From NCBI GenBank assembly GCA_024036415.1, contig JAMWET010000945.1, forward strand, positions 1 to 64,000: a stretch of DNA of 64,000 nucleotides. The letters are read 5' to 3'. The position numbers were made by a program, and so were the translations under genes. The stretch is from Prochilodus magdalenae (lineage: Eukaryota > Chordata > Actinopteri > Characiformes > Prochilodontidae). This document shows, piece by piece, positions 45,021-57,344 of the stretch (positions are counted from its first letter, which is position 1; the number at the start of each line of letters is the position of its first letter). Under the pieces are notes generated by a model, which was not told the origin of the DNA, did no database searches, and was given only the letters and a program-made list of their open reading frames with translations.

Positions 45021-45539
45021 ATCGATCATATGGTACAGATGCAGCATATGGACATTAGGCTGAAAAATGTTTTCAGTTTTCCTTTAATAGATCTTACTCT
45101 AATTGGGATAAAGGATGGCAAGTTCTCTCTCTTTTTCTTGGTCTGCCCCGTCTTCATTAACCAGCCTGGTGTGTCTGCTGGCTCTGCATGCCCTGAGGTG
45201 TTCAGTGGTGCTGCCCCATAGTCTGAAAATATGCAGTGGCAGGCTGACTGAGTCTAGGCCATACAATAAGACTACGAGGGCTGACATGTGCTCAACCAGA
45301 TTGGTGGTGCTGGTGCTGGAATAGACTGGAAATAGACCACAAGTACGTAAATACATAGGAAACGACATGACAGGGTAATGAATGCCATTAACACACAGCT
45401 AAACCATACTACACTTTAGATTTACAGGGACAGCCCATATTATTTATTCAGTCAATGCCTCTGTGCACTAACAAACACCAGTACCATTAGTCATTAAGTG
45501 CTTAGTTCTCAGAGCACCAAGACCAAAGAAGGACTTGTT

Positions 45540-45875
45540 ACTGAAGATGACCAGCTGCCATTCTGAGTCACTCTGTGACAGTCTGGCACGAAGCCATTGC
45601 AGCCTTTAGTGATGTTGACGTGGTGTTAAGGGGAGTCGCTGTAATGGTCTGCTGTTCCTGAGCCGTGCAACCATCTGCCAATGATACTGGCACTAACAGG
45701 ATGACTGATGGAGGGCATCACTGTTCGCTGAGTGTTTGCAGTGATAGCTGTTTGGTTAGTCAGGTACAGTGATACGTGTGGCTGAGCGTGAAACTTGAAC
45801 CGTTCGCATGTTTCGCGATCTCAAACCCATCCAACCACGTTTACTTCCTGTTGGTTGATTCCTTCTGTGTGCAAC
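45540..45875 (-). mobile_element. Tc1-derived MITE, family M, right half
   Basis: Contains the ACTGAAGATGACCAGCTGCC, GGTACAGTGATA and GTTGGTTGATTCCTTCTG right-hand blocks and ends in TTCCTTCTGTGTGCAACT. The left half is missing. Confidence 0.6.
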
Positions 45876-46349
45876 TATTTGTGAAACTCAAAATTGCATT
45901 TGCCACATATGTCACAGCCTCATTTCACTGATCACACTTATCTTGAAGTCTATGTTCCATGTGTTTAGGCTATCTGGTTTAGACAACATCACATTGCGTG
46001 GAAGAAATCTGCATCAATTTCACAGACTTTGTGACAAGAAATGGCCACATCCAGCTATAACTAGCTTCTCTTTGTTGGTATTAACACCTCCTGTGGGCTA
46101 AGTAGCATAGTTTGCACTCGTGTAGCTTTTGGCTTCATTGTTCACAAACAGAAGGTGCCCGAAATAAAGCTCCCATTTTCATTAGTAGTATTTTGCTCAC
46201 ATAATGAAAGAATGTGTTAGCATGCTGCTCGCTCTCCCTTGTAGACAGTTTCCTGGAATGGCTGACTGTCTAAGGGACGTATCAGGCAATCCCAACTTGT
46301 CATTGATCTTCTCAATCTGTCAATTGTCTTCTGCTTGATGAACACATCC

Positions 46350-46373
46350 ACCCACACACACACACACACACCT

Positions 46374-46406
<33 letters not shown>

Positions 46407-46427
46407 CACACACACACACAGACACAG
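46350..46427 (+). repeat. (CA)n microsatellite, interrupted
   Basis: CA runs broken by CCTA, CG and GA, about 78 bases in all. Confidence 0.95.
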
Positions 46428-46731
46428 ACATATATGAGAGCAGGGCTGTGATGGGTATAAGCTAAGTGTCCTGCCCAGCCTTTTGAGGAAGAGCATGAGC
46501 GGGGGTTCTGGGTGACTGCTCCTGTCACTCACTTCATTTTCCACTCACTGCAGCAGCAACTGACCAGCTTTGCCCTTCAGTGTTACTTTTTAGAAATGAA
46601 GAAGTTTAGAACTAAAAGCACCATGAAATATAAAACATGCCCTCAAGATAACAAGATCAAACAATACAACTAATATGACCTGCTCTCTCTGTAAATGTAT
46701 CAACTGCAGTACACTCAATTTGTTTAAACAG

Positions 46732-46732
<1 letters not shown>

Positions 46733-46775
<43 letters not shown>
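46733..46775 (+). repeat. (AAT)n microsatellite
   Basis: About 14 AAT units, followed by further AAT-rich sequence to about 46870. Confidence 0.93.
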
Positions 46776-46776
<1 letters not shown>

Positions 46777-47299
46777 TTAAAATAATAATAATATTTACTA
46801 TTTTAGTGACATCAACAATAACAAAACAACAACAACAATAATAATAACAATTATTATTATATATTATTATTAAAGCCCAACATTCACATTTTTTATATGA
46901 TACCTACATTTTGTTGTACATGTTTAAATGTTGTTTATTGTAAAAATCAGTGCAGTGAATACAATATAGCATTAGCACTACAGAAACTACAGAACCAGTT
47001 GGTGTTTTTCTGTAGCGTCATAATTGTTTCTGTAGTAAGGTTTACATAAAGGTTTAGGGCCACTCAAATAAAACAAACGGTTTGGTTTAAAGGGTCAGTC
47101 TAGGAACACTGTGAACCATTCAGAAAACATCTTTAACCATCAAAATGAAGGTTTCTCTTATTTAGGGGCAATTAGGGCGTGAAGTTATGTGTCAGCTTAT
47201 AAAATAACATTAGAGGAATCTTCGGTACCTCACCCTCTACACTGTAGATATATAAATAAGCTCAATAATATGTCACCTGTGGCTGAAGCGTATCTAAAA

Positions 47300-47695
47300 G
47301 TGTATAATTTGGCATAGACTGGACTAGTTTCTGAATGTAGGCCACATCAACATTCAGACACTCGTACATCAAAGAATTGGGCAGTTGGGCCAGATTTGAT
47401 GGATATCTTTCCTGGGACAATTCTGAGGAGAATTTACTTGTACACTAGCCACCGCTAGTAGACCTGTATGACCATACACTTCCATACACCTGCAGATTCA
47501 GCTACTTCCTTTACACTATGGTCTTTGGCACGCACAAATACAGTCACTCCTTTTAGCCAATCATTAACATCTGCTCTGGAGCCGTTTACCACACATGGAA
47601 TGAGACAGTCTCTGCACTGTAGCACCTCCTCTCAATCTATAAATCCTGTTACTCACACCCCACAGGTACTTATAACCTGATAGTCATTGTGCTAT
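47300..47695 (-). mobile_element. Tc1-like N-terminal fragment, family H, copy 2 (uninterrupted)
   Basis: Parallel to 35040-35610 minus its SINE. The minus strand reads VRAKDHSVKEVAESAGVWKC, like the first helix-turn-helix of Tc1-type transposases (VEEVS.SVGVS..TV). Not a full element. Confidence 0.55.
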
Positions 47696-47701
47696 TGTGA
47701 T

Positions 47702-48175
47702 ATACAACCCTGGAAATAAATAAGAGACCACTCCAGTTTCTTCTTAAATCAGCATCTCCACATGTACAGCAGGTTCTTAGTGAGGAACAGACGGTTCGGT
47801 TCTAGCCTTACCAGCAGATACAGTGAGTGTGTGGTTCATAAGAACAAGGTCAAGCAGCAAACACACAGGACAACACAGCTACAGACTGGCAGAGGGCCAA
47901 ATCCACTCTCTACTGACCGTGATGAGCGCCACCTCATTCCAATGTCCCTTAACCACCGTAAGATGACCTCAGGTGACCTACAGAGAGACTGGCGAGCGGT
48001 GGCTGGGGTGAAACGCACAGCGAGCATTGTTCTAAAAACAGGCTTCTGGAGGTCATTAGTGATTTTCTAAATAAACAGATGTAATACAATATCTGATCTG
48101 GAATGTGGGAGACATGTTTCCAGTAGTGCAGAGAATAAAACTGAATTGCGAAACACAAACCTAGAACCTTTGAAT
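47702..48175 (+). mobile_element. Tc1-like fragment, family D, copy 2
   Basis: The left end TACAACCCTGGAAATAAATA resembles a Tc1-type terminal repeat. The plus frame contains [20 protein letters not shown] then [17 protein letters not shown], a helix-turn-helix-like region. It runs parallel to 18900-19290. The catalytic region is absent. Confidence 0.62.
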
Positions 48176-49870
48176 ATTTGCTATTTGATATATACTGTAA
48201 TAAAATACATCTCCTTTTTATATGGGCATCTTTCTCCTCTCTCTGTCCTCTCACATTCTAAAAAAATACATTTCATTATATTTCTTGTACATATAAAATC
48301 TAGCCAGTATGTTCCTACATGTTCCATTTTCATATTGGATTCTGACTCTCTGTTCTGTTCTGTTCTCTCTATCTCACATCCAGACACAGCATCAAGCATA
48401 GTGCTTCTTCTCTCATTCAGCACAAGAAGCACACCTCACGCTACATCGGCTTCTGCGAGGCAAAATAAGTTTTCACACTTGAGCGGAGGCACAGAACACA
48501 CTGTTGCTTTTTCTAAACAGAATCCCAGACAAGGTGAGTTGGTTCTCCATATTGCACACTCCCATATAAGCCAGAACCAGAGAACGTGCCTGTAAGATAG
48601 ATGAGAGATGGTTTGCACAGGGGGGATAGGAGGGGAGTGTGTGTGCGCATCAGCAGAGCATTAAAAAAGCAAGTGCATAAGCACTTTCTCAACACCTGTC
48701 AAACCTGCTCACCAAGTGCATCTGCTCTCCCAGGTGTGTTTCAGCTGTCAGTTATGGGCTTCCAAACTACCTGGCACAGCAGAAAACTTACCCCACACTC
48801 CGGCTATCTCAGAGATGAGACGGCTTGTCTGGTAGCCATTTCTGCTCGAGCATGCTTCATCCGCTTTTCCCGTTTCTCTCACTTTGACAGCCCACACTCT
48901 TCATGCTTGTGCTATTAATGGCAGTCAACACCTGTAGATTTCAAATTTCTGCTAAACGCTGAAAAAGAGGATATCTAGCACAGCATCTAGTGAAAGCTTC
49001 TTAGATGTGGGCAATATATCAAGTGTTGAAGCATACTAGTGATGGTATGATACCACTTTCGGTTTTGCAATACTGATATTGAAGCCTCGAGTATCAGCCA
49101 ATACCGATCAGATGCTGTGCTTTAAAAACTATTAGCTTTAAATGCCAAATAAAAATATACATTTTTATATTAATAAATATTAAAGTGTATTTACAATGGA
49201 ATAGTTGAATTGGGAATGTTTGGTACACAGAACAGACATACTGTGAAGCTCAAAGAAGGAAAAGTTGTTCCTTCTTCCAATACAAATTCCACAAAAGAGG
49301 ACAGTGACACAGGTCCTAAACTGTTACATCACAGTCTTAATATTTATGTATGAATAAAACTATTTAAGGTTTAAACACAAAATTCACAAAACAAGCTGTT
49401 GAATAGTAAGTCAACAAGAGCTTCCACAAGATTTAACGTTGTTAGTTTGTATAATATGGTAGCAGCTGCACTCAGCGTTTGACACTGAAGAGACTGAAGA
49501 GTGGAGCAGTGCCACCTTCATTAGCATCACAACCCCAACAGCAGCCTGTAAGTAGCAGCCATGCTGTGTGATTGTATTACTGTTTGCTGTGTACAGCAGC
49601 TCATCTTAAACTCATGATGAGTTTCACAGTAAGGACCCCCCCCACTTAATATACTGTGTGTTGATTTCCAAAGCCTATAGCCAGTATAGATATACATAAC
49701 CATCATTACCATAGTCTGAGGATTGAGATCCAAATCACAGGGTATTCAGTGTAAAACCACATCTGGACATTTTGATGATAAGTCACTTGATAATGCCATT
49801 TAATACTGAGCCCTTTAATACTGATGCACCAAAGTATACACATTGTACACAGTACACCTAATGTTGGAGA
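48176..49870. other. unassigned intergenic stretch
   Basis: No gene or repeat family recognised. If the minus-strand exon pair at 50.3-49.9 kb belongs to a gene, its later exons should lie here, but I could not identify them. Confidence 0.45.
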
Positions 49871-49944
49871 AGTAAAACAACTTTTATGACTGGAGGAAAA
49901 CTCTTCTGGCTGGTTGTCGAGGGAAAGCTTGAAATGTAACATAC

Positions 49945-49974
49945 CTGAGGTCTGTACACCATGAACCCTTATCC
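49945..49974 (-). CDS. possible 30-nt mini-exon following the signal-peptide exon
   Basis: Minus strand: acceptor TATATCTTGTAG, 30 bases, donor CTCAG|GTATGT. Read in the phase left by the exon upstream it encodes DKGSWCTDL and keeps the frame open. In the second copy the acceptor reads TAT instead of TAG and the interval is 32 bases. Support is splice context only. Confidence 0.3.
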
Positions 49975-50071
49975 CTACAAGATATAAGGGCCTTAAAGTG
50001 AGTTCTATATTATGTGTATGGGTGTGTGTGTTTACGTTAACTTGGAGAGCCTCAGAGGGTGGACAGTTTAC

Positions 50072-50289
50072 CTGTGGTCCACTTCACCTACTCTGTCCAC
50101 TGGCTTGTACTCCAGGTTGGCCCTCCTGGGTCCGCACAGGTATAATGTTCGTGCAGTCTGATTTGTTGGTGGTGAAAATACAAACATACTGCATTTGCTG
50201 GGAGGGGGTGTTGGGTGCTGACAAACTGAGACTGAAGAAAGAACCAGGAACACAATCAAATACAAGAGCACATTGGTGAACCATTTCAT
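50072..50289 (-). CDS. possible first exon of a small secreted protein (unrecognised), copy 1
   Basis: Minus strand ATG at 50289: MKWFTNVLLYLIVFLVLSSV then SVC is a good signal peptide (short charged start, long hydrophobic core, small residues before Cys/Gln). The mature part begins QHPTPPPSKC, has an NQT glycosylation site, then LYLCGPRRANLEYKPVDRVG, and ends at a CACAG|GTAAAC donor in phase 2. I recognise no family. The frame is open through the whole exon, and the second copy keeps nearly the same protein apart from one stop, which hints at past coding use. It could still be a chance frame. Confidence 0.4.
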
Positions 50290-50330
50290 TAGCCACAGGT
50301 AAGTGACATCACCTGGACTCTTTTGGAATA

Positions 50331-50840
50331 GCAAAGTCTGAAGGTCGGTAACCTGGGTCAAAAAAGTGAAAAAAGTCAAACTCCTCCCCAGGTACATATA
50401 CCTTTACTTATACTTTCAGCAAAATTGCCTACATGTCTTGCTTATCTTGTCTGGTCACTCCATAAATAGAATGCTATTTAAACAGAAACAGTGGTGTATT
50501 GAACACTGAAGCGTGGTGTGGTAGCCTACTAGCAGGTACCAACCACATACTTAATTTTAATAGATTAAGAAATTACTCAGATTTTTTATATGCAAATGAA
50601 TTAGATTCATCCAACCTAAACCAGGACTCATTCAATTGCTTATTACAAATAAGAGTAATTTTTTGAGCTGCACTTTTTACAGCTAGATTTTATATTAAAT
50701 AGGTTTAAAGCTACATGTTTCACATTTCTACATCCTATCAGCAGCATGTTTCAATAGAACCGTATACATATACCTTTATAAAGTTATTGCCAGAGTTTCA
50801 CCAAATTTCCCTACATGAATGTACCTGAACAGCAGAAAAA
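50331..50840. other. spacer between the two tandem copies
   Basis: No gene or repeat recognised. Confidence 0.5.
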
Positions 50841-51300
50841 CAACTTTTATGACTGGAGGAAAACACTTCTGGCTAGTTGTCGAGGGGAAAGCTTGAAATG
50901 ATACGTACCTGAGGCCTGTCCACAGCACGAACCATTATCCATACAAGACATAAGGGCGTTAAAGTGAGTTCTATATTATGTGTATGAGTGTATGAATGTG
51001 TGTTTACGTTAACTTGGAGAGCCTCAGAGGGTGGACAGTTTACCTGTGGTCCACTTCACCTACTCTGTCCACTGGCTTGTACTCCAGGTTGGCCCTCCTG
51101 GACCAGCACAGATATAATGTTCGTGCAGTCTGATTTGTTGGTGGTGAAAATACAAACATACTGCATTTGCCGGGCGAGGGTGTTGGGCGCTGACAAACTG
51201 AGACTGAAGAAAGAACCAGGAAAAATATTAATTACAAGAGCCCATTGGTGAACCTTTTCATTAGCCACAGGTAGGTGACATCACCTGGACTCCCTTGGAA
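50841..51300 (-). pseudogene. tandem duplication, copy 2, with broken signal-peptide exon
   Basis: The minus frame starts MKRFTNGLL and then meets TAA, after which it continues LIFFLVLSSVSVCQRPTPS and on as in copy 1, with CGxRRANLEYKPVDRVG kept. The mini-exon acceptor is changed from TAG to TAT. Two lesions against none in copy 1 point to a decayed duplicate. Confidence 0.5.
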
Positions 51301-53129
51301 AAGTCTGTAACCAATGACTTTGAACTTTGAACATTGTTTTGACTTCAGGATGTTACTTGTATTTCTAACAAATAAACGTCTGCACTTGTTGGGATGTACT
51401 TGACACGACTTTGACTTGTGCCTACCAGACTTTCTGTAAATGTCTCTGTTTTTGCAACTTTATACAAACTCACTTCTCTCCTGGAAAGAAATCTACTTTA
51501 CTATTGACTTACAGCACAGGTGAGAAATACAGAGCACTTACTCTGAGAATACTGCTTCATGATGTATGCCACTAAATAAGTAATGAAAACATAACTTCAG
51601 GGTTTATATTAGTTATCTAACCATAAAAAAGTTTTGTTTTTTCTCTCAGAATGCCTACTGACAGGAATCCTTGTATGTTGTCTGCTGTCGATACCTCCAA
51701 TCCACTCTGTCTTCTAGTTTTGTGATCAAGGTTATAGCAAAGAGATTTGAGCACTTAAAGAGGGTGTTTGTAATTCTGTGCACACACTCATGGTTGCTGC
51801 GCCTGAACCCCCAACAACCTCCCCTACCCCCTCCCCCCCAAGTGCTGTGAAACAGGTGAGATGTGGCGCAGACGGTGAAGCAGGCGGCGTATCGACTGTT
51901 TCTCTCCTCAGCAGAATGTGTCTGGACCTGATAGCGCACCTGAGAGACAGCGCAGGCTAAAGACTGAATCAATATCAGCGCTGCGGTGGTCCGTGGCCCA
52001 CAGCATAGACCCTCTCTAGAGGTCAGCCGCAGGGCTTCACACTGAGTTCTGCAGGTTAAAAATAACGTACAATCAACAGCAGCACTCAATCCCCCTCTAC
52101 CGTAAACCAATCTCCGAACATCTGCCACACAGGCCCGTGAACAGCGAATATGTGAGATTGTTCATTAACATGTCAGCAGAAAATTGAAAGCTTTCGTAGA
52201 TTATAAAAGCCCCCTGTGCTGCCCTCAGAAGGGTTGAGCTGTGCTCCACTCACATGAAAATGAGCTTCTGAATACTCGCAGCAGGCCTCAACCCACTGAT
52301 CTTTGCCATTGATAATTATGGACAAGCTGCTGATTACACCTGTCTGCTTAAATCCCATCTCCGATGTGCTGCCTGCAGAAATAAGGGAGTAAAAAAAGGA
52401 AAAATGACAAAAAACATCTGGGTTTGATGATGCTGCTGTTCAAAGCGAGACAGCTAAATTGACTGTGCCATAGCCCTTAATTAAAACCATCATTAACGAA
52501 GACCAGCCTGTACTTGACCTTTAGAAAGCGCGCAAGGCTTGTTTTTCCGACCATGCGTTTTGTTCAGTTACCCGCTCGCATGAAAATCGCAGGTGCGATG
52601 GCAACACACTCACAGCTATTTGCCACATCCAGACTTCAGAAAGAAGCTACCTAGGACATTCAGTTTGGGCACATGGTTCATGATCCAGTCACAGAAACAT
52701 GGAGAGGTTTTCACTTCCTGCTAGGCTGTGGTTGCTATGGGAGAAACGAGGTACGAATAAATAACAGACAGAGGAGTGTGTGTTCGTATGACTGTGGATT
52801 ACAGTTTGGAGATCTGCCTGAAGTGAGTGCCTGCAGTTTGGAGGCTGTAGGTTAAACGTTTGGGTTTAGGGTTTGGGTAGGAATGTGAGGATAAAGTGAG
52901 GGATGGAAAAAAATGACATACAGAAGAGTGCGGGTCAGACCAACATTGAATTTGTGCTCGGGGTCTGCCATAAGACAGTGTATATGAAACAGTGCCTGTC
53001 GGTCAAGCAGAAGCACCCAAGATAGACATGTATTTTACCGCCCCATTCATTATTAACAGGATTTTCCGAAAGCCGTAGGTTGGATCAAAAACTGAATACA
53101 AGTGCATCATTCCTGATCAGGCTGAGTTC
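51301..53129. other. unassigned intergenic stretch
   Basis: No exon with good splice context, no known repeat. A 157-codon minus frame at 51655-52128 lacks any recognisable domain. Confidence 0.45.
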
Positions 53130-53420
53130 AGAGTTGGAACAGTGATGTTACCTTTAGTGAATAAAAATTTCTTGACCATGAAGAAAAAGAAAAAGAAGTT
53201 GAAGAAGAAGATGGAACGGCCAGTAGACCAGAGTCAGAGGGCCTTAGCTTGGGTGATGGGGTGTAAGGACGTAAAGAAGCAGACAGAAGTGCGTCCATGC
53301 AATGCTATAACGATCTGCACCAGGATTTTATACCGTTTAATAACTGGTAGCCAGGATAGCTGATGAAGGCAGAGGGGATAGTAGTAGCTAGACAGTAGTA
53401 GATAGTAGTAAAACTCTGCT
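53130..53420 (-). mobile_element. LINE ORF2 C-terminal fragment (L2-like)
   Basis: The minus frame reads HQLSWLPVIKRYKILVQIVI, then ALHGR and ITQAKALRPSDSGLL, matching the widespread LINE segment LHWLPV..RI.FK.L.L.YKALHG and SRSLRSSD.GLL. Diverged and short. Clade assignment is tentative. Confidence 0.6.
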
Positions 53421-54038
53421 AGCATAGATTTGAATGTACTGCAGAGGTCATAGGGTTTTAGAGAGTAAAGCATAAAACACAGAATAGAGAATACACAGTA
53501 GTACACTAGATCATATATGAGAGAGGTTAACTACATTACATCCATTAAGATTAACATATTGTAAGGGAAAAGGTGCGGTGCAGGAGCCAGACCCGGGAAA
53601 AGGCACTGGTCCCGGGACTCTCTAAAGACACACGCCCAGGACACACTCCATGCGGGGTAGAAGTGGTGTTTATTGGCCCAAGCAACCACACATCTCACCA
53701 TTACTGTCCGGAGTAACTTAGAAGCAGCTGCATGAGACGGGAGACTAGGCTACAACTAGCTCCTTTGTCCCACGCAGAGAGCTACAGCTCAGCGCACATG
53801 CACAATAGTCAAGAGCACGTAATCAACCGTTACAATATACCATTCAGGTCTTGTAAAATCTCACCTGTTGGGTTTGAATTAAGGGTCCTTTATTTAACAT
53901 CTATAATTCAATACTACCTCACTCATTTTACATGTAGGTACTAACTAATAAACCCAAGAATGTGGATTTATTAAGTGTTCACAGTGCCTACTTTAAGTGC
54001 ATATTAAAAGTGTTTGTATGACACTAAGCTTGAGGGGT
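53421..54038. other. unassigned stretch
   Basis: No gene seen. A GC-richer patch at 53.57-53.72 kb (GGAAAAGGTGCGGTGCAGGA onward) looks unlike its surroundings and may be a retroelement piece, but there is no second copy in the window to compare. Confidence 0.35.
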
Positions 54039-54040
54039 AG

Positions 54041-54772
54041 TTGCACCCAGAAGGAGGTGTGGGATTGCAGTGCTATTGGGAAGGAAGATAAAGGTTACCA
54101 GGAACAATCAATGCTGTTAAATTAAGACTGATATGGGCAATATTTATTGAGCTACACAAACAGAAGTAGTGCTTCTCAGCTAATGCAGCATGCAGATGTC
54201 TAATGTTGTTGTATGATAATACATATTATGCAGCTTGAATATTCTCACACAGTTCTTTGAGCTTTAGGGGTGGAGGTGGAGTAGGGGTGGTGTGACACCA
54301 GGTCTTCTGGACGTGTGATGCGTGATGACAAACCGTTCATCTTGGTGCTGACCACGGTGCCTCCACACACGGATTTCATGGTCTTCTCCACCAAGAAGCC
54401 ATACTCACCACTAAAGGTGAATTGTTGCCATTGTGAGTCTCTCCATGTCAGTCTGGCATGACACCATTGCAGTTTAGCAATGTTGATGTGGCATTAAGGT
54501 CAAACATCATAATGGCCTGCACGCTTGTGTAGTGCAGTCATCTGCCATTGGTAACGGAATGCAGGGCATCTCTGCTTACTAAACGAGGGGTCACTACTCG
54601 CTGAACATCCACAACTGTGCCTGTATGTTGATCAGGTGTATCGAAAAAGCCTGTTTGGCTTATGTCACATGTTCGGCTGAGCGCGAAACTTGAACCCTTC
54701 GCCTGTGTTACGATGTCAAACCTACCCACCACGTTTCATTCGTGTTGGTTAATTCCTTCTGGGTGAAACTAG
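54041..54772 (-). mobile_element. Tc1-derived MITE, family M, most complete copy
   Basis: Left end AGTTGCACCCAGAAGGAGGT and right end TTCCTTCTGGGTGAAACT are inverted repeats about 730 bases apart. Internal blocks shared with the other copies: AGACTGATATGGGCAATATT, GAATATTCTCACACAGTTCT, CTGACCACGGTGCCTCCACA and GTCAAACCTACCCACC. It has no intact transposase. Confidence 0.75.
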
Positions 54773-54819
54773 TTTTTGTTGGTTGATTAATAGCTCTCTG
54801 TCTAACACCCCTTGCTCTA

Positions 54820-55200
54820 TTTGACAGCAACAGAACAAAAAGAGACAGGGACAAACAGAAATATGGACAGACAGATGGACAAACAAATGTACGGGTGCAC
54901 AAAGAAACAGATGGACAGATGTACAGATGGTCTGATAAACAAACAAAGCGATGGGCAAAGGAACTCACAAGTGAATGGATGAATAGATGGACAGACAGAC
55001 ATGGGAACAAACAAACAGATGGACCAAAAGAATGCACAAACAAATGCACAGATGAACAGAGGCACAAACCAATGGACAAACAGATGAATTGACAGACGGT
55101 GGGATGCACAAAGGCACAGATGAACAGAATGTAAACTGATAAACAAATGAGCAAACACATGGAGGAGGCGACACATGAACGAAGGGACGGACAAACCAAC
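54820..55200 (+). repeat. degenerate GACA/AACA-rich tandem repeat
   Basis: Irregular repeats of ACAGATGG, ACAAACA and GGACAGAC motifs over 380 bases, a purine-rich simple-repeat derivative. It yields long, Cys/Leu/Ser-rich but meaningless minus-strand frames. Confidence 0.85.
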
Positions 55201-57340
55201 AATGGTACTGTATTGCTAAACTAATGCCTGGACCACAGGCAGCTACAGACAGGGAATCTATTCTGCTAGCTTGGGTTTATGCTGGGTTAGCTTTAGCTCC
55301 TTAAGGATATTTCTGGAGATGAGTAGACAACAATATCCTTCACTCTGTAGGAGGCAAAGGTAGGCAGCTGCCCCCTGACCCAAGAGCAGATAAACTCTAC
55401 ATGTTAATGTTCAATAATCTATTCTGATGTTTCATATACGACAGAAACCAGCTGCTGTTGCTGAACGTTGCAGGGCTGTTCTGTATTTTAAATGTAGCCC
55501 CACCTTTTAGCTATGATCATAATGCCCTACTCCATCTTGTTACATGACAACTGCAGAGGAGGTTCTTCAGTGGGATTTTCTGAGAAGCAAATTAAAGTTA
55601 TCCAACTGCAGCAGAGAAACACAAAAACACAACAGCAAGAGAGAGTTCAGATCCAATAACACCAAGCCTTCAGGATGTCTACACTGGAAACGCCAAATGC
55701 ATGTGTCAAGCTGAAAGGTAAACAAACCACAGACCTATCAGTAAACAGCTCAGGACTTAAAGGCTGAAAAGAGCGAGTGTCATCGCTTGGCCGTTTTGTT
55801 GGGCATCTTAGTTTTATCTTCTCCTAACTTGTATTTGCTATGTGTACTGTGCTAAGCATCCCTGTCAATCAGCCACACAAAACCTGCTGTATCCATATCC
55901 TCCAAATCCTTTCCTTTCTGTTTAAATCCTTAAAGTCCCTGAAATATCAATCAATCAACCTTTATTTTCACTCAGAAATGTAGTCGAGCATTCTCGACAT
56001 CTTAAGGGATGGAAAAAGAAATATAAATGGATTTTAATCTGGAAAGCTGAATTAAAAGAGAGACCATATTGGACAAACTGATAATAAGATTAAACTAGGT
56101 GATTAAAGGACTAAGAGAACAATTAACATGAATTAATAAATAAAGAATTAAGAAAATTAATATATTCAATTAATTTATAAGGCAAACCAAAATGAAAACT
56201 TTTATAAATTAATTATAAAACAAAATAGCCAATTTTGGGAAAATAAGTGTAACAGTGAAGTACTAATACTAAGTACTAAAATTTAATACAAACAAATAAT
56301 GATTTCAAATAAGAATAATATGAATAATGAATGAAGAGACAAATTAAAGAATAAGATAACTACAATAAAAATGTGTATGATCAACTAATAAGTAATAGCA
56401 CAGTTACAGGCAGATTGGAGGTGGTTTATATGTACTGTAAAGAGACGTACACACCCTCCGTTTTCCCACATCTTGAAATCATTTCTCCACTCCCATGAAG
56501 AGTTTCCTCAGAACACTGCAACAACATTATCTCACAGCATTCTTAGACATTAGTGGGGACATTAGAATCCATCATAAGAGATGACAATAACAGCATCACC
56601 TTCTGACAGTGCAGTAAAGTGACAATGTGACAGTGTAGTGTGTATGCCGGGCCAGTGTCTATAGACATCTACAGTTATTATAATGTGAGTGTTCAAGTCT
56701 TGTTTGTGTTTACTTACTCCACTTGCTGTTAGGACATGGTGAACCGGAGAGGAAAGCCACGTTACTCTGTATTTCTACATGCATCATCAGACAAACCGAC
56801 AGGAATGAGGGTAGGCTTGATATTGTAAGACATTAGCACAGACTGTATACCTTGGCCGCATTGATTGTACATGGTTTATTACCTCTAAAGATCCATCAGT
56901 GATCTTACATAGTATGAATCTTAAAACATAATACTGGTGCTACTTTAAAATAAGGCTAATAAGGCTGCCCTTATAAAGAGTGTGTAAAATGTGTTTGTGA
57001 ATGGTTATTAGTAAAGTCATAAACTGACCCACACTCCTCTATGTGTGTTTTATTCGTCCCTCCTTTCTCCCATAGCAACCACAGCCTAGCAGGAAGTGGG
57101 AACCATTTAAGCTGTGCAACCATTCTTCCTTTTCTTTCAGGAAATCCATGTCTTTTAGTTTCTGTTGTAATAGATTTTAAATATTTTAAAGTGTTTATGA
57201 TTGAATTAGTAAACATTAATAAACTCATTTGAAATCATTTAGTTCTGTTCTAAAATTACACCAAATGTAGCTCATTAATGGTTATTAGTTAGGTCATGGC
57301 CACATTACAAAGTGTTAATAAGCCTTTATAACACATTAAT
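55201..57340. other. unassigned intergenic stretch
   Basis: AT-rich, with no gene or repeat family recognised. Confidence 0.5.
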
Positions 57341-57344
57341 AACT

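Larger units (their letters stand above)
45876..47270. other. intergenic stretch with microsatellites
   Basis: No gene recognised. Holds a CA microsatellite (46350-46427) and an AAT microsatellite (46733-46775). Minus-strand frames over the CA run are repeat translations. Confidence 0.6.
49878..50330 (-). repeat. tandem duplication, copy 1 (unit offset 963 bp)
   Basis: Matches 50841-51300 from CAACTTTTATGACTGGAGGA to GACATCACCTGGACTC with only scattered differences. The unit holds the signal-peptide-like exon described separately. Confidence 0.92.

Noticed and set aside
49998..50279. Plus-strand frame of 93 codons over the tandem duplication
   Set aside because: The opposite strand has the better case, with a signal peptide and splice donor; the plus frame shows no signal peptide or domain.
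51655..52128. Minus-strand frame of 157 codons
   Set aside because: No domain, no conserved pattern and no promoter or splice context; length alone is not enough in DNA of this composition.
54708..55202. Minus-strand frame of 164 codons, Cys/Leu/Ser-rich, superficially membrane-protein-like
   Set aside because: It covers the degenerate GACA/AACA-rich simple repeat, and several frames are open at once, as expected for a short-period repeat.
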